This document shows, in pieces, positions 28,363-37,549 of a stretch of 64,000 nucleotides of DNA. The stretch's first letter is position 1. Every line of letters starts with the position of its first letter. The translations under genes and the position numbers were made by a program. The DNA is from Betaproteobacteria bacterium (GTDB taxonomy: Bacteria; Pseudomonadota; Gammaproteobacteria; Burkholderiales; Rhodocyclaceae), in assembly GCA_016720065.1 (NCBI GenBank), contig JADJXY010000002.1, positions 1,501,001-1,565,000 of the forward strand, written 5' to 3'. Below the pieces are notes generated by a model. The model saw only the letters and a list, made by a program, of their open reading frames with translations. It was not told the origin of the DNA and ran no database searches.

Positions 28363-28911
28363 ATGCGTTCGTCGTCCTTTGTCTCCCTGGCTACCCTGGC
28401 TGTCATGGCAACGCTTTCTCCCCACGCTTTGGCCTGCTGGGGAGAGGCAGGACAGCGCTATGGCGTGTCAGCCGACCTGCTCTATGCGATCGCCCGAGTC
28501 GAATCGAACCTGAACCCGAAAGCCGTCAACAGCTCGCACTTTCAACGCACCAAGTCCTACGACATTGGACTCATGCAGATCAACAACCGTCATCTCTCGG
28601 TGCTGTCACGCCACGGCATCAGGGAATCGGACCTTTTTGATCCTTGCACCAACATTCAGGTTGGTGCCTGGCTGCTGTCCGATCTGTTTTCCCGGCACGG
28701 AACGACCTGGGATACGGTCGGTGCCTACAACGCAGCCTGCTCGCGGCTCAAAGGCGAGGCTTGCGCCAAGGCCCGCGCCCAATACGCCTGGCGGGTTTAC
28801 CGCCAATTGCCGGCCCAACGGAGCAGCCAATTCGTCAAGGCACCGAACGCGGTCAAGCCGGCGGCCTCGGGCGGGATGCTTGCAATGATGTCGGTGCGGG
28901 TGGCGCGATGA
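28363..28911 (+). CDS. lytic transglycosylase of the conjugation apparatus
   Basis: 182-aa exported protein with a signal peptide (LATLAVMATLSPHALA) and an SLT-type lysozyme-like domain (about residues 24-145): YGVSADLLYAIARVESNLNP with the catalytic Glu, then YDIGLMQINNRHL and VGAYNAACS. Equivalent to VirB1/TrbN-type or F orf169-type enzymes that open peptidoglycan for the secretion channel. The stop overlaps the start of the OmpA-like gene (ATGA). The last ~40 residues form a Pro/Ala-rich tail. Confidence 0.9.
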   Translation: MRSSSFVSLATLAVMATLSPHALACWGEAGQRYGVSADLLYAIARVESNLNPKAVNSSHFQRTKSYDIGLMQINNRHLSVLSRHGIRESDLFDPCTNIQVGAWLLSDLFSRHGTTWDTVGAYNAACSRLKGEACAKARAQYAWRVYRQLPAQRSSQFVKAPNAVKPAASGGMLAMMSVRVAR

Positions 28912-29582
28912 GATTTGGCTCACTACGCCACTGGACGCTCGGCCTCATGGGCGGCTGTACCCTCCTGGCCGCCGCGTGCAGCCTGTTCCCCACGCCGGTG
29001 TCACCCGATCACCAGGCAATCCTGCAGCGCGCGGCACCGGCGCAGTTGGCCCAACTCGATTTCGGCCAGCAGGCGAGGTTTGCACGCTGCATCCCACCCG
29101 CCTGCCCGATCCGTACCGCCAAGACACTCGCGCTGGAACCCCCTGACCCATCGGCCAAGCGCACCGATGCTTCCATCCCAACCGAGCCCTCCCCGTCCGC
29201 TGTACCGTCAGCCCCGACACCGAAGAAGGAAGTCTTCCGCACGCTCACCCTGCGCTTTGGCCTTGGCAGCGCCAAGCTGAGCCCTGCCGCTCGCACCCAA
29301 TTGAATGAGGCGATGGCTGACCTCAAGTCGACACGCCGCATCACGATCCTCGGCCGTACCGACAACACGGGGCCGCTGGCCTTCAATGATTCGTTGGCTC
29401 TGGCGCGCGCCCTGGCTGTCCGCGACCACCTGCTCAAGACACATCCGAGACTGACGCCTGCCCTGACCATCAAGGCACAAGGCGGGTGCTGCTTCATCGC
29501 CCCGAACGATACCCAAGCCGGCCGCACGCAAAACCGCCGGGTCGAGGTGGTTTTTCAGATGAACGAGGGCCTGCCGCCATGA
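28908..29582 (+). CDS. OmpA-domain lipoprotein
   Basis: 224-aa lipoprotein: hydrophobic signal with lipobox LAAAC near residue 20, a Pro/Ser/Thr-rich linker, and a C-terminal OmpA-like peptidoglycan-binding domain (about residues 115-220) with LRFGLGSAKLSPAARTQL, ILGRTDNTGPLAFNDSLALARA and RTQNRRVEVVF. It would anchor an outer-membrane component of the transfer machine to the cell wall. Coupled to the upstream transglycosylase by a 4-bp overlap. Not part of the classical F tra set, so it is an element-specific addition. Confidence 0.85.
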   Translation: MRFGSLRHWTLGLMGGCTLLAAACSLFPTPVSPDHQAILQRAAPAQLAQLDFGQQARFARCIPPACPIRTAKTLALEPPDPSAKRTDASIPTEPSPSAVPSAPTPKKEVFRTLTLRFGLGSAKLSPAARTQLNEAMADLKSTRRITILGRTDNTGPLAFNDSLALARALAVRDHLLKTHPRLTPALTIKAQGGCCFIAPNDTQAGRTQNRRVEVVFQMNEGLPP

Positions 29583-29712
29583 CGCCGGGCGGCCCGATCT
29601 CCGTATTTGCAGCCTTTCACCCGCCGAGCATGCGCTCCCACCTGCAGGGCATCCCGATGCCCACCTGCCTTTTCCACCCCATTCAACGTTCGATTCTTCC
29701 CCGGAGGTACTC

Positions 29713-30063
29713 ATGAACACTGCTGTGCTGGTTTCTTCCCCCCGTGTTGCCGCGCGCAAACCGATCATGGTCGCGATGCTGCTGGCGACGATCGCTCTCG
29801 GCCTCGGCATCGCTTTTCCCGGCTACGCCCTGGACCTGGTCGCCTTTACCGGCATCACCGGCCCGCTGACCTCGGCGCTGACCCAGATCGCCGCGCTCGG
29901 CCCCGGCATCAAGGCCCTGGTCGGCTTCGTCGGGTTCGTGGTCGCGCTCATCTCGCTCTCTGCACTACGCAACTTCGGTCCGGTCCTGTTTTACGTGGGC
30001 CTCGCCATTTTTGCCGCCGTGGGTCTCGTGATCGCCGGCGCGATCATGGGCGCAGTGATCTGA
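29713..30063 (+). CDS. traA: TraA-like conjugative pilin precursor
   Basis: 116-aa precursor with a long leader (about 45-50 residues ending near FPGYALD) and two hydrophobic helices in the mature part (ALTQIAALGPGIKALVGFVGFVVALI and FGPVLFYVGLAIFAAVGLVIAGAIMG). This size and arrangement fit F-type pilins, where the leader is cleaved and the mature pilin is a two-helix membrane protein. It lies immediately before traL, as in F-like systems. ATG follows GGAGGTACTC. Sequence identity to known pilins is low by eye; the call rests on topology and position. Confidence 0.8.
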   Translation: MNTAVLVSSPRVAARKPIMVAMLLATIALGLGIAFPGYALDLVAFTGITGPLTSALTQIAALGPGIKALVGFVGFVVALISLSALRNFGPVLFYVGLAIFAAVGLVIAGAIMGAVI

Positions 30064-30092
30064 AACGCCGGCATCGACCCCAGGAGTCCGAC

Positions 30093-30392
30093 ATGCAAGC
30101 AGACACCTATATCCCACGGCGTCTCGATGACCAATGGAAAATCGGCTTCTGGGATGTCGATGTCGCCGCGCCGATCCTGTTCATGTTTTTCGTCGGCTAC
30201 ATGTCCGGCAGCAAGACCTCGTTCGCCGTCTGCATGGCGGCGGGCATCTTCGTCTCGCGCTGGATATCGCGCATCAAGGCGGACAAGCATCCGGCCTTCG
30301 CCATCCACTGGCTGTACTGGCACCTGCCGGCCAGTCCGCTGACCACGATGCGTGCCACGCCACCGTCCCACATCCGCCGCATGGTCGGCTGA
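30093..30392 (+). CDS. traL: TraL-like T4SS protein
   Basis: 99-aa protein (F TraL is about 91). It has the TraL start YIPRRLDDQWKIGFWDVD, then a hydrophobic stretch of about 40 residues (PILFMFFVGYMSGSKTSFAVCMAAGIFVSRWI) and a TraL-like ending HPAFAIHWLYWHLP. It is an inner-membrane part of the pilus assembly machine. It sits between traA and traE as in F. ATG at 30093 follows CAGGAGTCCGAC. Confidence 0.88.
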   Translation: MQADTYIPRRLDDQWKIGFWDVDVAAPILFMFFVGYMSGSKTSFAVCMAAGIFVSRWISRIKADKHPAFAIHWLYWHLPASPLTTMRATPPSHIRRMVG

Positions 30393-30409
30393 GCCCAGGA
30401 GAAAAACCC

Positions 30410-30976
30410 ATGGACTTCGAACGACTCAACGGCGACATCAAGGAAATGCGCCGCCGCAACCGGGGGCTGAGTCTCACCGTCGGCGTCCTGGCGGCCGGCC
30501 AGATTCTCGCCCTGATCGTCATCCTCAACCTGCTCGGTACGGTACGCACCATCGTCGTGCCGCCCTCAATCGACAAGACCTTCTGGGTCACCCGTGACAA
30601 GGCCAGCAGCGAGTACCTGGAGCAGATGGGCAGTTTCATTGCCTGGCTGGTCCTCGACGTGACGCCGGCCTCAATCGACTGGAAGAAGGACATCCTGCTT
30701 GGCTACGTCGAACCGGAACAGTACGGCCCGCTGAAGACCCGGCAGGAAGTGGAAGCCGAACGCCTGAAGCGCATCAACGCCGCCACCGTCTTCGCGCCCC
30801 AGCAACTGGTCCCTAGCGAGGAAGGCCAGAGCGTCGTCATTCGCGGGCGGCTACGCACCCTGGTCAACGGGTTCGAGACGGCCAACGACCTCAAGGCCTA
30901 TCGGGTCGAGTTCAGCTACGCCGGTGCGCGTATGCATCTGAAAAGTTTCAAGGAGGTAGCCAATGTCGGCAACTGA
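30410..30976 (+). CDS. traE: TraE-like T4SS inner-membrane protein
   Basis: 188-aa protein, the same length as F TraE. One N-terminal transmembrane helix (about residues 18-40, TVGVLAAGQILALIVILNLL), then a periplasmic domain with VVPPSIDKTFWVTRDKASSEYLEQMG and FSYAGARMHLKSFKEV. TraE is the VirB5/VirB8-like component of the F-type system, needed for pilus assembly. It overlaps traK by 14 bp. Confidence 0.9.
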   Translation: MDFERLNGDIKEMRRRNRGLSLTVGVLAAGQILALIVILNLLGTVRTIVVPPSIDKTFWVTRDKASSEYLEQMGSFIAWLVLDVTPASIDWKKDILLGYVEPEQYGPLKTRQEVEAERLKRINAATVFAPQQLVPSEEGQSVVIRGRLRTLVNGFETANDLKAYRVEFSYAGARMHLKSFKEVANVGN

Positions 30977-31844
30977 TACCCACCCGGCTCTATCCAGATC
31001 GGATTCCAAGCCGGCGTCGAAACACGGACGTACGATGAGCGCTGTTCTGGCCATCGCCTGTGTCGCCAGCATGACGGCCCTGCCCGCCCAGGCTCTACAA
31101 CTCGTCGAGGCCAGCGACGGCGCGGCGGTCGAAGCCATCCTGTCGATCCGGGAACCGACCCGCATCCGCATCGAAGGGATGTCGATCACTGACGTTTTCG
31201 GCAACATCCATTCGAGCCAATGCGGCATGGCGGCAGCACTTCCCGCCAGCCCAGGCATGGCGCCCGCCGGTACCGGTTCATCGCCGATCAACCCAGCCGG
31301 CGAGATCGCACTGACCTGCGACCGCGACAAGGGCGAAATCTATGTCCGTCCGGTCGGCGATTCCGTCAAGCCGATCAACCTCTTCGTCGCATCGGCCAAC
31401 GCCACCTACACCTTGCTGCTGCGTCGCTCGGATACACCGGCGGACACGATCGTCATTCGCGACAGGACGCCGAAGGCATTGAAGCATTCGACATCGGCTC
31501 AGAATCCGGCCAGTCCGTCACCCAACCAGGTACGGGCCATGAAGGCGCTGCTGGTGGCGATGGCTTCGGATCGGGTGCCACCGGATATCCGGGTCGAAGA
31601 GACCCACGGCATGCTCCCGTTGTGGAACGAGGCGCGGTTTTCCCGGGTGCGCCAGTACGACGGGCGCGGCCTGGTCGGCGAGAAATACCTGCTGCAGAAC
31701 ATCAGCGATGGGCCCATGGTGCTGGCCGAACCGGAATTCGACCGTGAGCAGGGCAGCGTCGTTGGCATCGCCGTCGAGCACCATAATCTTCGTCCCGGCG
31801 AGAGCACCAGCGTCTATGTAATCCGCCGCGGAGAGGCGCCATGA
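30963..31844 (+). CDS. traK: TraK-like T4SS secretin-like protein
   Basis: 293-aa exported protein with a signal peptide at about residues 25-45 (AVLAIACVASMTALPAQA), preceded by a long N-terminal tail. The mature part is beta-rich, with IRIEGMSITDVFGNI and GEIYVRPVGDSVKPINLFVASANATYTLLL, typical of TraK, the VirB9-like outer-membrane-core component that meets TraB and TraV. F TraK is about 242 residues, so this one is somewhat longer. It overlaps traE and traB. Confidence 0.9.
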   Translation: MSATDTHPALSRSDSKPASKHGRTMSAVLAIACVASMTALPAQALQLVEASDGAAVEAILSIREPTRIRIEGMSITDVFGNIHSSQCGMAAALPASPGMAPAGTGSSPINPAGEIALTCDRDKGEIYVRPVGDSVKPINLFVASANATYTLLLRRSDTPADTIVIRDRTPKALKHSTSAQNPASPSPNQVRAMKALLVAMASDRVPPDIRVEETHGMLPLWNEARFSRVRQYDGRGLVGEKYLLQNISDGPMVLAEPEFDREQGSVVGIAVEHHNLRPGESTSVYVIRRGEAP

Positions 31845-33226
31845 CGACGCCGCGTCAGTGGATGCAAACGCTGCGGGGTTTGCCGCAGCAATTGCTGCAA
31901 CACCTCTCCCCACGGCAACGCCAGTACGCCATGCTCGGCGCCCTGATGGCCGGCGGCGTCGGGCTGCTCTGGTCGATTTTCGCATTCACTGCGGGCAGTC
32001 CGCCAGTGAACACCGCGCAACCCGCCTCCGGGTCGGCCAGTTCGGTCACCAACATCGGCGTGATGTCGCCCGGCGCCCAGGTCAATCCGGTCGATCAATG
32101 GGTCGGCACGGCCGGGCGCAAGCTTGCCCAGTACGAGAACGAACGCGAAGAACAGGGACGACTCAACAAGGATCGCCAGACCTTCGAAGCGAAAACGATG
32201 CAGCGCTTTGCCGAACTGGAACAGCGACTGACTTCGACCCAGCAGGCCGCCGCTACGCCCCAGCCGCCCACACCAGTCCCGACCATGCCGAGCAGCATGC
32301 CGCCAGCGGCGAGCCTGCCCCCAGCTCCGCCGCCGTTCAAGGGCTTGCCCACAGGAGCAATGCCGAGTGGCACGCCCGGCGACCTGCTGGCGCCGACCTC
32401 CATGCAGGCACCAAGCCCAGGGATCACCCGGATTACGGTGGCCGAGCGCTCCCTGCTCGCCAACACGGGAGAGAAAGCCGAACGCGCCGCAGGCGCTGGA
32501 GCGCAAACAGCCCCCCGGACCGTCTCCACCTTCCTGCCCGTCAGTTTCACCCGTGGCACGCTGTTGGGTGGCCTGGATGCACCCACCGGCGGTCAATCGC
32601 AATCCAACCCGCACCCGGTCCTGATCCGTCTTTCAGACAACTCTTTCCTGCCCAACCGCTTTCGTGCCGAATACCGGGAGTGCTTCGTGGTGGCCGCCGG
32701 CTATGGCGACATCAGTTCCGAGCGAGCCTACCTGCGCACCGAGAGTCTGTCTTGCGTGCGAACCGACGGCGCAACGCTGGAAGTCAAGATCCAGGGCTCG
32801 ATCTATGGCGAGGATGGCAAGGTCGGCATGCGCGGGCGACTGGTCACCAAACAGGGACAGATGCTCGCCAACGCCTTGCTGGCCGGCGTGGTCAGCGGCA
32901 TCGGCCAGGGCCTGGCGACCTCGTCGACCGAATACAGCACCTCGGCCCTCGGCACGGTCGCCAGCGCCACCGGTTCCGACGCCTACCGCGCCGGACTCGG
33001 CGCCGGTGTCGGCAAGGCCCTCGACCGGCTGGCCCAGTACTACATCAAACTTGCCGAGAACACCTTCCCGGTCATCGAAGTGGACGCCGGCCGCGAGGTC
33101 GATGTGGTGATCACCAAGGGCGTGCGCATCGATGTACCGATGACAACCGGCGAGTCCGCTTCCGCCCGCTTCGCCAATTCCCCTGAAACCCGTTACCTGG
33201 AGACCTCGGACGATGGCAACTACTAA
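31841..33226 (+). CDS. traB: TraB-like T4SS core protein
   Basis: 461-aa protein, near the F TraB length of about 475. One N-terminal transmembrane helix (about residues 27-48, YAMLGALMAGGVGLLWSIFAF), then a coiled-coil stretch (about 95-135), a Pro-rich linker (PQPPTPVPTMPSSMPPAASL) and a C-terminal beta domain with FLPVSFTRGTLLGGLDAPTG and FRAEYRECFVVAAGYGDISSERAYLR. It is the VirB10-like protein spanning the periplasm from inner to outer membrane and meeting TraK and TraV. It overlaps both neighbours by a few bases. Confidence 0.93.
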   Translation: MTTPRQWMQTLRGLPQQLLQHLSPRQRQYAMLGALMAGGVGLLWSIFAFTAGSPPVNTAQPASGSASSVTNIGVMSPGAQVNPVDQWVGTAGRKLAQYENEREEQGRLNKDRQTFEAKTMQRFAELEQRLTSTQQAAATPQPPTPVPTMPSSMPPAASLPPAPPPFKGLPTGAMPSGTPGDLLAPTSMQAPSPGITRITVAERSLLANTGEKAERAAGAGAQTAPRTVSTFLPVSFTRGTLLGGLDAPTGGQSQSNPHPVLIRLSDNSFLPNRFRAEYRECFVVAAGYGDISSERAYLRTESLSCVRTDGATLEVKIQGSIYGEDGKVGMRGRLVTKQGQMLANALLAGVVSGIGQGLATSSTEYSTSALGTVASATGSDAYRAGLGAGVGKALDRLAQYYIKLAENTFPVIEVDAGREVDVVITKGVRIDVPMTTGESASARFANSPETRYLETSDDGNY

Positions 33227-34025
33227 ACCCATACGCCGGCGAGCACTCATCGCTGCCTTGAGCACGATCCTTTTAGGCACCTGCTTCGCCGTCAATGCGG
33301 CCACGCCCGACGAGACGCAGTTGCTGTCGGCCTTGCAGAAAGCCCATCCGGGAACGCAGTTCTCGACCATCGCCCGGACGCCCGTCGCCGGCCTCTACGA
33401 GGTCTGGATGAACGGCAACGTCGCCTACGTGCCGGCCAAACAGCCACGCTACTTCCTCTTCGGCCACTTGTTCGACACCCAGAGCATGAGCGATCTGACC
33501 GGTCCGAAACTGGCGCAGGTCAGCAAAGCAAAAAACCCCGGTGAAGCGCCCCAGAAAAACACCTCCACTGCAGCAGCCCCGATCCGCTTCGAACAGTTGC
33601 CACTGAGCGATGCGGTCAAGACCGTGCACGGCGCTGGTCAGCGTCAGTTGGCCGTTTTCAGCGACCCGAACTGCCCTTACTGCAAACAACTGGAAGCGGA
33701 ACTGGTCAGCCTCGACAACATCACCATCTACACCTTCCTGCTGCCTTTCCTGGGTGAGATGAAACCGATCGCCATCTGGTGTGCCGCAGATCGCACGGCG
33801 GCCTGGCGGCGCCTCATGCTCGACGGCGACGACAGCCTGCTCAACAACGCCTCTGCCTGCGACCACCCGATCGGTCGCAACCTGGCGCTGGCCCACCAAC
33901 TCGGCGTGCAGGGCACGCCCACACTGATCTGGGCGGATGGCACCCGTAGCGAAGGGTTCGTCGGGCGAGCCTTGATCGAAGCACGGCTCGCTGCGACTAC
34001 ATCGCAAGTTGCACCGGAGAAATAG
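33213..34025 (+). CDS. DsbC-like thiol-disulfide isomerase of the transfer system
   Basis: 270-aa exported protein with a signal peptide (LIAALSTILLGTCFAVNA) and a DsbC architecture: N-terminal dimerisation domain and C-terminal thioredoxin domain with the active site SDPNCPYCKQLE (CPYC) at about residue 150, plus GTPTLIWADG as the cis-Pro loop. Two further Cys (AIWCAADR, ASACDHP) may form a structural pair as in DsbC. It would fold the Cys-rich T4SS proteins TraU, TraN and TraH. DsbC homologues also sit in F-type systems of the SXT/R27 kind. Confidence 0.93.
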   Translation: MATTKPIRRRALIAALSTILLGTCFAVNAATPDETQLLSALQKAHPGTQFSTIARTPVAGLYEVWMNGNVAYVPAKQPRYFLFGHLFDTQSMSDLTGPKLAQVSKAKNPGEAPQKNTSTAAAPIRFEQLPLSDAVKTVHGAGQRQLAVFSDPNCPYCKQLEAELVSLDNITIYTFLLPFLGEMKPIAIWCAADRTAAWRRLMLDGDDSLLNNASACDHPIGRNLALAHQLGVQGTPTLIWADGTRSEGFVGRALIEARLAATTSQVAPEK

Positions 34026-34027
34026 CC

Positions 34028-34609
34028 ATGAAAACGCTGATCTTGCGACTCGCTGCTGTTTGCCTGCTTCTCCCCTTGGGCGCCTGCATGAACATGTCAG
34101 GCTTGGGCGGCGACTCGAAGTACGCCTGCAAGGCCCCCGATGGCGTCGCCTGCGACTCGGTGTCCGGCACCTATGCCAACGCCCTTCACAACAACCTGCC
34201 CAGCCAGCAGGCACAACGATCCGCTCGCCGGCAGAAAGAGACATCCGAAGAGAACACCCCCTCCACGCTTGGACACCCTATTTCATTGGCAACAGCCAAC
34301 CTTTCCGGGATGTCCGTAACGCCCAAACCCCTACGTACCCAGGCCCGCATCCTGCGGCTGTGGATCAAGCCTTGGGAAGACGCCGACGGCGATCTCTACG
34401 ACCAGGGCTACGTCTATGTCCAGGTGGACAACGGCCAGTGGCAGATCGACCACGTGCAACGCCAGATCCGTGATCTCTATGCGCCGCTGAAGCCCCCGCC
34501 CAAGCCGGCCACTGAGGCGGCTGCCGAACCCGGCGCCGGTACACCGTCCCCCCTGCCGATGCTGCAACGCCCGCCGCTGTCCGGGCCCGGCGCCACCCCT
34601 GCACAGTGA
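34028..34609 (+). CDS. traV: TraV-like T4SS lipoprotein
   Basis: 193-aa outer-membrane lipoprotein (F TraV about 171). Lipobox LGAC at about residues 16-19, then NMSGLGGDSKYACKAPDGVACDSVSGTYAN, the Cys-containing TraV signature. A region with LRIWIKPWEDADGDLYDQGYVYVQV-type content (TQARILRLWIKPW) follows, and a Pro-rich tail. TraV is the VirB7-like lipoprotein that anchors TraK and TraB. It lies 2 bp after the dsbC-like gene and 7 bp before traC. Confidence 0.9.
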   Translation: MKTLILRLAAVCLLLPLGACMNMSGLGGDSKYACKAPDGVACDSVSGTYANALHNNLPSQQAQRSARRQKETSEENTPSTLGHPISLATANLSGMSVTPKPLRTQARILRLWIKPWEDADGDLYDQGYVYVQVDNGQWQIDHVQRQIRDLYAPLKPPPKPATEAAAEPGAGTPSPLPMLQRPPLSGPGATPAQ

Positions 34610-34616
34610 GGTCAAA

Positions 34617-37184
34617 ATGAACACCGCCCACAGCGATCCCCATTTTGTCCGCCAGCGCGACCACGCCAATGCCCCGCGCTTTCCCTTCGGAGAACCGGCG
34701 GACTCGCCGGCCGAACAGTTCGCCAGCTGGCTGCCCTACTCTGCCTATCTCGCCACCGAGAAGATTTTCGTGAACCGCGACAGCATGGGCGTCATGCTCG
34801 AATTGATGCCGCAGTCGGGGGCCGACGAGCGGATGGCGGAAGTGCTGATCTCGCTCTACGCCAATTGCCCGCCCGGCACCGGCATCCAGTTCCATCTGTT
34901 CGCCTCGCCGCAGGTGCGCAGCCAGTTGCGCCAGTACGCCAATCTGCGGGTCGAGGATGAGGACCAGGCCGAGCAGGCCAAACAATGGGGCCGTCCGGCG
35001 CGCAACGAAAACCTGTTCCGCAAATTGGCGCGGCAGCGCGTCGACCATCTGCTGCAGGGAGCGCAGAAATCGCTGACCGCCGGCTTTCATTACACGATCC
35101 GGGATTTCCGCCTGATGCTGAGCGTCGCCTTTCCGGGCGACCCGGAAGACCTCAACAAGCGCGACGAACTGCTCGCCCTGCGCGACTCGATGTCGTCCAG
35201 CCTGCGCTCGGCTTCGCTGCCCAATCGCGTTTGCGATGCCGCCGACCTGATCAACTGGTGTGCCTTATTCACCAATCCCGACCGCATCTCACAGACCGAT
35301 GCGCCGGACCTCAACTACGACGACGGTCGAGAACTGCGCGACCAGATCGTCGATTTCGATACCATCCAGGACCCGCATCCGAGCGGCCTGACTTTGTGGA
35401 AGGAAGCCAGTCCCGATGTATTGGAGGCGCGCTTCTACTCGATCAAGAGTTTTCCGGAACGCTTCGCCCTGTGGCAGATGGGGTCGCTGATCGGCGACCT
35501 GATGCAGCCGGCCTTGCAGTACAGCGCACCGTTTCTGCTCACCCTCGGCGTCCAGGTCCTCGACCCCAACCTCACCAAGTCGGTGGTCACCGCCAACCAT
35601 GTGCGGGCAACGCAGAACGCCAAATCGAAGATGGCCGACGTCATGCCGGACGTCAACAAGAAACTGCAGGACTGGACGGCGGCGGCCGATGCCATCGACA
35701 CCGGCGGCAACCTGGTCAGCCTCTACCACCAACTGGCGATATTCACTGCACCCAACAAAGCGGTCGCCGCCCACGAAGCCGCCAATGCGATCTGGCGCGG
35801 CCGCGGCTTCCAGCTCAACGCCGATGCCTACATGCACCGCCAGGCCTTGCTCGCCAGCCTGCCGATGACGCTGACCGAGAAATTCCACAAGGATCTCGTC
35901 AAGATGCGCCGCGTCACGCGCAAGACCATGGCCAATGCCATCCACATGGCGCCGCTGATTGCCGAGTGGCGCGGCACGCGCACGCCGGCCCTGGTTTTCG
36001 GGGGACGGCGCGGCCAGTTGATGACCCTCGATATCTTCGACAACGATCTCGGCAACTACAACTTCGCCATCATCGGTGCCCCCGGCTCGGGCAAGTCGGT
36101 ACTGATGAACGAAATGGCCTGGTCCTACCGCGCCATCGGCGCCAAGGTCTGGATGCTCGACCTCGGTCGCAGTTTCGAGAAGCTGTGCCGCAAGGCCAAG
36201 GGCACCTATATCGAGTTCCGCCCCGACGTGAATATCTGCCTGGACCCGTTCACCCACATCGTCGACATCAACGAGGACATCGACATGCTGGTGCCCGGTA
36301 TCGCCAAGATGTGCTCGATGCAGCACACCCTGGAAGAGGTGCAGTACAAGGCCATCTCGGCCATGGTCCTCAAGCTCTGGCGCGAATACGGCAATGAACT
36401 GCGCATCACCGGGCTACGCGACGCCTTCAAGAGCGGGAGCATCGAAGAGCTGGGCGTGGTCGGCGACCAGCGCATCAAGGACCTCGCCATCATGCTCAAC
36501 CCCTATTCGCGCGGCGGGCAATACGAGCGCTTCTTCGAAGGCCGCAACAACATCGACTTTTCCAATGACTTCATCGTCATCGAGAACGAGGAACTGAAAC
36601 GCCGGCCCGACCTGCACGCTGTCGTCAATATTCTGCTGCTCCACCGGATCACCGGCGAGATGTACCTCACCCGCAACCGGCGCAAGGTGCTCTTCGTCGA
36701 CGAGTTGAAACAGCAACTGGGCGATATCGGTGCCGACGATCCGGTCAAGGCTGCCGTGATCGAGGAAGCCGCCCGCCGCGCCCGCAAGTACGGCGGCGCG
36801 CTCGGCACAGCGACCCAGAGCGCCGACGACTTCTACGGCTCGACCCAGATGGAAGCGGCCTTCAACTGCTCGGACTGGGTTTTCCTGCTCCGCCAGAAAC
36901 CGGAATCCATTGAAATGCTCGACCGTAAGGGCCGGCTGACTATGGACGAACCGAAGAAGCGGCTGTTGAACTCTCTGCGCACCGAGGCCGGCGTCTTCTC
37001 CGAGTTGTACATCTCGTCGCCGGTCGGCGAAGGGGTCGCCCGCAACATCCTCGATCCGGCCACCCACCTGCTGTTCTCCAACAAGCTGGAAGACAACGCC
37101 CCGATCGACGAATTGCGCGCCCAGGGCCTGTCCATCGACGAGGCGATCAGCGAACTGCTGCGCCATCGGGGGCATACGGTATGA
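34617..37184 (+). CDS. traC: TraC-like T4SS ATPase
   Basis: 855-aa cytoplasmic ATPase that powers pilus assembly, VirB4 family (F TraC about 875). Walker A GAPGSGKSVLMNEM at about residue 486; Walker B-type KVLFVDELKQQL at about 690, followed by ARRARKYGGALGTATQSADDF, the conserved VirB4/TraC motif. The N-terminal half is the TraC-specific domain with WLPYSAYLATEKIFVN. Operon overlap of 4 bp with the next gene (ATGA). Confidence 0.95.
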   Translation: MNTAHSDPHFVRQRDHANAPRFPFGEPADSPAEQFASWLPYSAYLATEKIFVNRDSMGVMLELMPQSGADERMAEVLISLYANCPPGTGIQFHLFASPQVRSQLRQYANLRVEDEDQAEQAKQWGRPARNENLFRKLARQRVDHLLQGAQKSLTAGFHYTIRDFRLMLSVAFPGDPEDLNKRDELLALRDSMSSSLRSASLPNRVCDAADLINWCALFTNPDRISQTDAPDLNYDDGRELRDQIVDFDTIQDPHPSGLTLWKEASPDVLEARFYSIKSFPERFALWQMGSLIGDLMQPALQYSAPFLLTLGVQVLDPNLTKSVVTANHVRATQNAKSKMADVMPDVNKKLQDWTAAADAIDTGGNLVSLYHQLAIFTAPNKAVAAHEAANAIWRGRGFQLNADAYMHRQALLASLPMTLTEKFHKDLVKMRRVTRKTMANAIHMAPLIAEWRGTRTPALVFGGRRGQLMTLDIFDNDLGNYNFAIIGAPGSGKSVLMNEMAWSYRAIGAKVWMLDLGRSFEKLCRKAKGTYIEFRPDVNICLDPFTHIVDINEDIDMLVPGIAKMCSMQHTLEEVQYKAISAMVLKLWREYGNELRITGLRDAFKSGSIEELGVVGDQRIKDLAIMLNPYSRGGQYERFFEGRNNIDFSNDFIVIENEELKRRPDLHAVVNILLLHRITGEMYLTRNRRKVLFVDELKQQLGDIGADDPVKAAVIEEAARRARKYGGALGTATQSADDFYGSTQMEAAFNCSDWVFLLRQKPESIEMLDRKGRLTMDEPKKRLLNSLRTEAGVFSELYISSPVGEGVARNILDPATHLLFSNKLEDNAPIDELRAQGLSIDEAISELLRHRGHTV

Positions 37185-37549
37185 AACCGAGCGCATCCCA
37201 GTTATTGGGTCATGGCTTGCTGACGCTACTCGTGGTGAGCGCCGCCCTGGCCGCCTACGACCGGCTCGTCCTGCGCCCCGCGCTGGTCATCGGGGTGGTC
37301 GACGTGGCCGAGGTGTACCGCGCCAAGGAAGCTGAATTTACCCAGATCCTGACCAAGGCCAGTTCCGAGGAAGACCGGCAAAAAGCCCTGTTCATGGCGA
37401 GAACCTTTGCCCAGCGCCTGCCGGTCGCCCTCGAGGAACTGCCGCGCGAATGCGGCTGCCTGGTCGTCCTCAAGGCGGCCGTGGCCGGACCGACCCCGAA
37501 CACCATTGATCTGACGGCCGTACTGCGCAGAAAGGTAACAGCGCCATGA
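37181..37549 (+). CDS. trbI: TrbI-like conjugal transfer protein
   Basis: 122-aa protein (F TrbI about 128) with one N-terminal transmembrane helix (about residues 10-28) and a periplasmic part with RPALVIGVVDVAEVYRAKEAEF and a Cys pair (PRECGCLVVLKAAV). F TrbI affects pilus extension and retraction and lies right after traC, as here. Overlaps both neighbours by 4 bp. Confidence 0.8.
   Translation: MKPSASQLLGHGLLTLLVVSAALAAYDRLVLRPALVIGVVDVAEVYRAKEAEFTQILTKASSEEDRQKALFMARTFAQRLPVALEELPRECGCLVVLKAAVAGPTPNTIDLTAVLRRKVTAP

Noticed and set aside
31858..33186. Second plus-strand open frame of 442 codons inside traB
   Set aside because: It is a shifted-frame shadow of traB with Arg/Pro-rich content and no recognisable domain.
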